Source: Plumapathes pennacea
Taxonomy: Eukaryota; Cnidaria; Anthozoa; Antipatharia; Myriopathidae
Reading direction: 5' to 3'
Length of the DNA: 64,000 nt
Assembly: GCA_964036295.1 (NCBI GenBank)
Contig: OZ038463.1
Location: 31,759,295-31,823,294 of the forward strand
Position numbers and translations under genes: made by a program. How positions within the stretch are numbered: position 1 is the first letter of the stretch; every line of letters starts with the position of its first letter. The notes below the pieces were generated by a model that did no database searches, had not been told where the DNA came from, and saw only the letters and a list, made by a program, of their open reading frames with translations. This document shows positions 57,711 through 64,000 of the stretch, in pieces.

Positions 57711-58965
57711 ACTAGAAATACGATAATCGCAGATACCCCCTCGCTCTGCCATTGATGGGACTTTTACAGTGGTACTCCCAACAAGAGTAGCCTTTGTTTT
57801 ACAGAAATTTTGACTCAATTTTTTCTTCGAAACCAAGTGTACCCGCAAAGGAAGGAGAAAAAGAATGGTGTGTGTTATACTTTTGCGTTGAAAAAAGAGT
57901 CCATTGTGTGACGATCGCGAAGTAAGTATTTCCCACGGTCAGCACATCAAATGTCAAACTAATTCATACAGTCTGCCAAGCACGTTCTCAATATTTAAAT
58001 TTTGCTGGTCGGCCGTCGTAGTACGCGAAAAAAGGAACACTGATTTTCCAATTTTGAATTCATAGGCAGTACAATTAAATAGGCTTCCTGTGCGATTTGT
58101 TTTACTTGGACTCCATGCACCAGACTCAGGCATGCATATTTAATAGGCTTGAATTGTTTTGTATGTGAACCTGCTCAAAACAGCTGCATAATTTCTCCCA
58201 AAATCAAAGCAAAACGTGAACGGCTTACTTTAAATTATACACGGGCTTCAGACCTTGTCATACTTCTAAGGGCTTGTGAACGATTCTTGCTGCAATCACC
58301 GCATGTAAGATTACTGCATTTGCTACAGTTTTAGTCTTGAAAGAAAAAAGACATGTGACTAAATTATTCAAGACTCCAAGTTCCGATTGCTCTGAGCAAA
58401 TACTGTAGCCGAAACTGGTGACAGAAGCGTAATAAAACAATACTTCGAAAGGAAATGATCAGCATACAGATTTTAATACGTTTTTGAAGTGATCGAGTTA
58501 CAAGATACGGGTAGAATATATTTGTGACGGTGATTGTTCGATTTCCACTGACTAACCTTTGTTGCTTGTCCTTTCTGAATAAGTAAATAAGTTTAACACA
58601 AAACGGCGTCTGAAGCTCCCGAATTGCTTTCAAGCGCTGTTCCCTTTGCGGAGCCGTTTCTTTGGTACGCTTCCTTTCATGATGCTGTGGGTTATAACAT
58701 GTTTGTCGTCTTTTCTCTAGACTTATTTGGCGCTTTTCGTTTGTTTCACATTTTCGCCTTGCCCGTGCCTGTTCCCTTCTCTATTGAAGACGAGCTTCAC
58801 GAGACCGTTCTGTTTCAAGTTTTCCAATTTTCAAATCATTTTTGTGAACGCAGTTAAGTACAATTGTTCCTTCGTTCAAACCTTTTTTGACCTCGCTTTG
58901 ACGCTAATCGATAATTATTATTACGTCATTGCCTTAGGCACCTGGCCTAAAAAGTCGTACCACAG

Positions 58966-58996
<31 letters not shown>

Positions 58997-59075
58997 TTAA
59001 ATTTCGAGATGGAGTCTTCAAATAAGGCGATTTTGCTGCATTAGCGTCGTAATTATTACCCTCACTTCGCTCGGG
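57711..59075 (+). repeat. Repeat block shared with 6790-8130
   Basis: Long colinear similarity to the block after gene 1. It ends GTAATTATTACCCTCACTTC then GCTCGGGGA and a TTA run. The frame with YNMF..FSLD..GA.RLFH is kept in part between both copies but needs an indel at its start. Confidence 0.55.
58966..58992. repeat. CA microsatellite
   Basis: About 13 CA units inside the repeat block. Confidence 0.9.
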
Positions 59076-59076
59076 G

Positions 59077-59117
<41 letters not shown>
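59077..59117. repeat. TTA microsatellite tail
   Basis: About 13 TTA units directly after CTCGGGGA, as expected for a retroposon tail. Confidence 0.9.
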
Positions 59118-59126
59118 CATCATTAG

Positions 59127-59152
59127 CACACACTGTATCCCAGACAGCAACA
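59127..59152 (+). pseudogene. Gene 4 exon 2 remnant
   Basis: Acceptor ATTAG and HTVSQTATE are kept. Then about 26 nt, including the donor, are deleted and the frame reads LI then TAA. Confidence 0.7.
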
Positions 59153-59303
59153 GAATTAATTTAATTCTCATGATTGTTTGATGAAAAATATGTAGTGCTT
59201 ACGTAAAACTTTGTTTAGCTCAGTGCTCTAAAGAGTCTGGCCTATCTTGTATCATCACCGCTGTCTTTGCAGAGAACCTTACATAAAAAGCAAACACTAT
59301 AGG

Positions 59304-59421
<118 letters not shown>

Positions 59422-59610
59422 AGGCTTCCGTCTCCTCTGAATGTTTCTTTAGCAAGGTGGCATGCCTGAGGTTTTGTGTTAAAGGGCCATTCTGGAGTGT
59501 GCTGTTCTTCAGGAAATATTGCTTTTTAAGAATATTTTCATGAAATGATTTTGTGACGAAAAGCCAGTTGAAGCCACAATTCTTATAGACAAATATATTT
59601 ATTATGTCAG

Positions 59611-60161
59611 GTGTGTTTTGACGAGACCAGTTAGAAGTCCCCGTAATTTTCCATTGCTTAACTGCGTCCCATACACGCATAAATTTCCGAATGGACACTG
59701 TCGAGAGGTGCTAGGGAACAAGATGATCTATGGGACTGCGGACCGACTGGAAGCTGACGAAGAGTCTCTTACAAAGTACAGAGCTGTTTACCATCTAATG
59801 ATAACGCTGTTTGGTATGCCAATCAACGGCAGCAAAGATACCATGATAAAATCAACTTCTGGAGGAAATCCTGTACGCCTGACTAAAAGATGTCTGAAAC
59901 TGGTTGATGACATGTATTGCCACGCATATTTCCCACAATGCCGTATCTCGTCTGATCCTCAGCAAGTTTGTAGAGAGGCCTGCGAGAGAATGAACTTTAA
60001 AGTTTGTAAAGAAGTACTTGAGTCTATTGAAAAGTACAACAGCGATACTAACGTTGATTCAAAATTTAGACTTCTAGACTGCACCAAGATGCCAACACAA
60101 AATTTGTCCAACTCAAAACACCAAGTAGAACAAGAGTGCTACAAGCCAGATGAAATCCGAG
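59611..60161 (+). CDS. Gene 4 Frizzled-like CRD exon
   Basis: This 551-nt exon has acceptor TTATGTCAG and donor CGAG|GTACGG. It keeps an open frame with CVPYTHKF, GHCREVLGNKM, RCLKLVDDMYCHAYFPQC, QVCREACERM, VCKEVL and LDCTKMPTQNLS. All the Cys present in gene 3 are kept. Confidence 0.82.
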
Positions 60162-60179
60162 GTACGGGACATAACTTCC

Positions 60180-60510
60180 AGGGGGAAGGGGAGAGGGTAC
60201 TTTTCCTAGTTTTAATCTGGAGTGTGCCGCACGGTTCTCCAAACCCTTACCCTATGTCAGAACAAATGTACAAATGTCCAAACCCTATTTCAGATCTGAC
60301 TCCAATATGTGTACCCTACTGGCAGCTTGCATAAATCTATTATCCGGTTCCCAGACAAGAAAGACAAAATCTAAACTCTATTTCAGACCAAATTGTCCAA
60401 ATTCGATACCTCTTTCAGACTAAAATGCTTAAAAACTTTATCCTATGGCGCGCATACCTATATCGTTTATAGATGGGAGTACCGCTCCCTCCCTTCAAGG
60501 GACGTTACTG
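60180..60510 (+). repeat. MITE-like repeat in the post-CRD intron, gene 4
   Basis: Same position and make-up as in genes 1 to 3, more degenerate at its 3' end. Confidence 0.65.
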
Positions 60511-60924
60511 TTCAGTAGACAATTAGCCCCAACCAGTCAGTCAAGTCAATCAGCTAGTCAAGTCAGCTGGTCAGTCAGTATAAACCTGAATCTAGAAAGA
60601 AAACCGGTTTATAACTGAACCTCTCATAAACAGTTCCCGTAGTGAAAACAAACTAACCATGTTTGTTGGTCCGTGGAGCAAAATACCGTTTAGTGTGGCG
60701 ACGCTGTAGTGTTCTCGCACTGCTAAATCAATTGATCAGATAGTCGCAACACATTGAAAATTACAAAAAGATGTTTTCGTATGAACCTTTGTGTTTGGTA
60801 ATGTAATTACTTTGATTTTGGTGTTTAATATAGCCATCCGAAACCCTCTCTATATAAATTGTAATTTTGATATTAGAAACAAATAATGTAGTCAGAGAAA
60901 TAACTTGGTTTTTGTTTTTTTCTT

Positions 60925-60949
60925 ATGGACAAATTGACTAGTACAGGTA
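60925..60949 (+). pseudogene. Gene 4 micro-exon without acceptor
   Basis: TTTTTCTTAT runs straight into GGACAAATTGACTAGTACAG and GTAACATT. Compared with gene 3, 12 nt carrying the AG acceptor and first codons are deleted. Confidence 0.75.
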
Positions 60950-61252
60950 ACATTATTTATTATTGCCAGTAAATATTGTAATTGCGTTTACTCACTGAAA
61001 ATTCTCTGTCTCTTTTGGTTGAAAGTCCCCCAACATCTCGCTCATATCATAAGCTACAGTTCTTGTTGATAACTCGGCCAATCTTCTAGAAACTTTCAAT
61101 TCAGGAGTCGTCAATATACTTCAACTATACACAACCCTAGACAAAGGACAACAGACATGATTTTCACCTGTCACACAACAATGTTGGAAAGCGGAGAACC
61201 AAGACAAATTGTGTGTTCGTTGTCAAATTTATGTTTTCGACATTGTCGAGGG

Positions 61253-61276
61253 AGGGGGGGGGGGGGGGGGGGGGGG
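61253..61276. repeat. Poly-G run
   Basis: About 23 G in a row between GAGGGAGG and TTGGGGCGG in the gene 4 intron. Only the other copies' shorter G-rich stretch is present at this site elsewhere. The length is unreliable. Confidence 0.85.
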
Positions 61277-61862
61277 TTGGGGCGGAGTGGTGGAGGGGGG
61301 ATACATAACCATTGAATCTGTGAGCCGAGAGCCGCTCGGGAGACTGAGTCCCACACAATTTTGTTTAGGATTGTAGTTTTTATGTGGAATCTAACGAGTG
61401 GGTGCTATGTGACTCACGGTATTGCGTTAGGTTCTCTGTGTTGAAATACACTGTCTAAATATTTTGTTACGTTTCAAATATACTCTAAATAAGGAATGAT
61501 GTGCCCCTGGTAAACCCTGTTTGAGACGTTTAACTCCTTAGCTCAGAATATCAATTCTCCAATCGTTACCATAATTATAAGACATTTTACGAGTGATAAA
61601 ATGAGAATTGATGCCTCAATCAGTGTTTATGTAACCATAGTGTCAAATGCCAAGTTCCCCGTACTGCATAATATATATCTGGCCAACGAGAGAATAGAAA
61701 GAGCAAATTTATTATTTTTGGGAGGGTTAATTGGTGACGTGAATGACATTTCTCAGCTCTATGTTTCGAAACCGAAAAGCTCAATTACTGCAGGGAACTT
61801 TAGCCTGTAAATTATACTGACATGCACAAGTCATTCACTTGTGTATTACCAACTTTTCATAG

Positions 61863-62077
61863 ACTGCTATTTCGGAATCGGAGAAGGATACAATGGAAAC
61901 ATCAGCGTTACAACTTCAGGTTACACCTGCCAGTCATGGAAGAGCCAGTTTCCGCACCAACACCAAATAAACGTGTCCATAATCCAGGAGGAGTGGGGAC
62001 AGGAGGTCCATGGTGCTTCACGACAAATCGGAATGTCACGTGGGAATACTGCGCTGTGGAAAAATGTCCAAAACGAG
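61863..62077 (+). pseudogene. Gene 4 kringle exon with frameshift
   Basis: Splice sites are normal, but the exon is 215 nt against 258. The 43 missing nt, after AACGTGTC, remove the third kringle Cys region and shift the frame, leading to a stop within the downstream intron. Confidence 0.85.
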
Positions 62078-62195
62078 GTAGGGGAGTATTATAGGACGCA
62101 TGCTGGCAAACAGCTTTAAATTTATTATTGGAAGTCGACATAAAACTGTATAACAAAGGATAAAATAAAGAAGGGCATTCTGGTAACGTCATTTA

Positions 62196-62400
62196 ACAAA
62201 CTGACGTCAGTTTTTTATGTGTCTGTCCTCTTATTGATCATGAAACGCGTCATAACATTGTCAAAAAGTTGTGGATCCACGAGCCGCTTCGCCGAGTGGA
62301 TCCGCAACTTTTTGACAATGTTATGACGCGTTTCATGATCAATAAGAGGACAGACACATAAAAAACTGGCGTCAATTTGTTTTTTACAATAACAAAACTC
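62196..62400. repeat. Foldback hairpin that replaced the FN3 exon of gene 4
   Basis: Arms of about 80 bp (CTTATTGATCATGAAACGCG and its inverse) flank CCGCTTCGCCGAGTGG. It stands where the intron end and first ~260 nt of the FN3 exon should be. Confidence 0.85.
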
Positions 62401-62440
62401 AAGCGAAGACGCGGAGAAAACACGCAAGAAAACTGGATTT

Positions 62441-62477
62441 TGTGACTTCGTAAATGTGTCAACCATTGAACTGAATG
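62441..62477 (+). pseudogene. Gene 4 FN3 exon remnant
   Basis: Only the last 37 nt (GTGACTTCGTAAATGTGTCA to CTGAATG) and the donor GTAAGT survive. They are nearly identical to gene 2. Confidence 0.85.
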
Positions 62478-63570
62478 GTAAGTATCGGGTGAAGTATTTA
62501 CGTTTGGAGAGAATGGCAGGCTTGGATTAATGCGGACCACACACTAATTGTATTGGTAATTATATAAAAGTTATTTTTGATGATTGCTGTTAATCGTGTT
62601 TCTTCTGCCCCAATTATCTTTTGGTAAAATAAAGTTTTTGCAACAGTTTCCACTAAATGTGGAAGATTAAATTGTTATACACGTAACTTGCGATAGATCT
62701 GTAGTTGCGAATTGCTTTCAAAACTTTTTTCTTAGCTTAATTTAACTGTTTATTCGTACAGATTTAATAAAATACATGTGTTTTGAAAAGGCCAGTCCTT
62801 TCCGAATTGGTAGACAAAGTTGGTACTTGTTTTTGTTTTGTTTTGTTTCACAAATAAAATTGAAAAATGGATGGTTATTGAAATTGAATAGGTTCTACTT
62901 CACGAGTCAAAATCGTTTTAAAAGTTAAATGTATAACTCTAAATCGACATTAAAACCGAAAGCAATCATAATGATCAAATTTCCAATTGAAAATACAAAG
63001 ACCTGTTGAAATGTGAATTAAGTATATGCTGGGCTATGAATGTGATAAACACTTCGTAAACATAATCCATGTACTCATTTAATTTCTTTTATTTGTCTGC
63101 AGAAAAAATTATCACTACTGACATAGTAAATACTGCAAGTGAAGAATCATGGATAAAAACAGGTTGGATACGTGTACAGTCAACCTTCTTAATGCTATCC
63201 CTTTAAGTCAGACGCCTCTCTAAGACGGACACTTGGTAGTAACCGCTCCTGCCATTATCTTATTCATGAGTCATTTTCTGTAAGTGAACTTGTTTTTAGA
63301 CGTATACCTCTATAAAACGGACACTTGGTATAGTAACCGTCCCCGCCTCTTTAAGGCGGTCTCGACAAAGGTTCTTGTGTCCCTCAAAAATATTCTGGGA
63401 AAAAATCATTGTAGCGCTGCTGTTTAAGATATATACACGTGTTATACATTGTTGTAAAGCCGGTCTGAGACTGAAGAATGCAGATCCGCTATTAAATTTT
63501 TCATACACGTTTAAGATAGCGTGCGGTCTAGATCAGAGAGACAAAAGATTTCCGCTAAAAATTAGGCTTT
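62478..63570 (+). repeat. Segment nearly identical to gene 2 25475-26580
   Basis: The intron, stalk exon and start of the pogo-like element match gene 2 almost base for base, much closer than to genes 1 or 3. This points to a recent duplication or gene conversion. Confidence 0.75.
63103..63162 (+). CDS. Gene 4 stalk exon
   Basis: 60 nt, TTTGTCTGCAG / GTTGGATA. Reads KIITTDIVNTASEESWIKT and is intact in itself. Confidence 0.6.
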
Positions 63571-63574
63571 GCCG

Positions 63575-63915
63575 AAGCGGCTCGTGATTTTGAACTTTTT
63601 CTCGTGTTCTCCCAACATCCCGCGTGTTTATATAAGAGTACATAGACATGGAAACTCGTGTTATATTGCTTAAATATTACACGCTGACGCGATACGCGAT
63701 GTTTTTTACTTGATTAATTATTTTATAAAAGAAATATATAACGTGTTCCCGTGTAATATAGCCTCATCTAAACACTTGGGAAGTTGGGAGAACACTCGAG
63801 TAGTGCCGGAAACCACTCGGCGGCCTCGTGGTTTCCTTACGCTACTCTCGTGTTCTCCCAACTTCCCGCGTGTTTAGATGAGGCTATATTACACGGTGAC
63901 GCGTTATATATTTCT
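63575..63915. repeat. Second copy of the 28.3-kb foldback element
   Basis: Arms at about 63756-63801 and 63842-63888 match the gene 2 copy closely. Here it has cut into the pogo-like element after TAAAAATTAGGC. Confidence 0.8.
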
Positions 63916-64000
63916 TAAACTTAATTAGAAAATAAATAAAATTATTAAACTATTAAACTATTTAACTAACTTTTTCTTGAGTATGACATGAATCTGCAGT

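Overview
The window looks like nuclear DNA of an anthozoan cnidarian, most likely a stony coral. This is judged from spliced animal genes with short phase-matched exons, extracellular Frizzled-CRD, kringle and FN3 modules, AT-rich introns, and many foldback and MITE-type repeats. I see no operons, bacterial gene packing, CRISPR arrays or tRNA genes.

The core is a head-to-tail array of four related genes on the plus strand. Each encodes, or once encoded, a single-pass receptor: signal peptide, short Cys-containing linker, Frizzled-like CRD, 27-nt micro-exon, kringle, FN3, acidic stalk, TM helix and a ~200-residue tail. CRD followed by kringle is the ROR/MuSK-type ectodomain order. Here an FN3 domain follows and the tail is not a kinase. 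The tail instead carries conserved tyrosine motifs (FYEEI, RYVNL, LYENL, VYDVL) and basic serine motifs.

Gene 1 (start of window to 5463) lacks its 5' exons because the window begins inside the CRD. Gene 2 (about 15.7-29.3 kb) has intact ectodomain and TM exons, a signal exon cut off at its 5' side next to a Mutator-like element, and a truncated tail. Gene 3 (30487-53399) is the only copy complete in the window: nine exons sum to 2013 nt, giving 670 aa plus stop. Gene 4 (56424 to end of window) is decayed, with lesions in exon 2, the micro-exon, the kringle and FN3. A tail-exon relic of a further copy lies at about 9.86-10.52 kb.

Mobile DNA fills the introns and spacers. A Mutator-like transposase exon (13379-14419, minus) sits between inverted arrays of 52-54 bp units, each built around an 18-bp palindrome. 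There are TA-flanked pogo-like MITEs, large foldback hairpins, a recurring MITE just after the CRD exon, a LINE 3' fragment, and tandem arrays. In intron 1 of gene 3, a large inverted-repeat-bounded segment (31096-37603) carries a protein-kinase C-terminal exon on the minus strand. Intron positions were deduced by comparing copies by eye; no alignment program or database was used.
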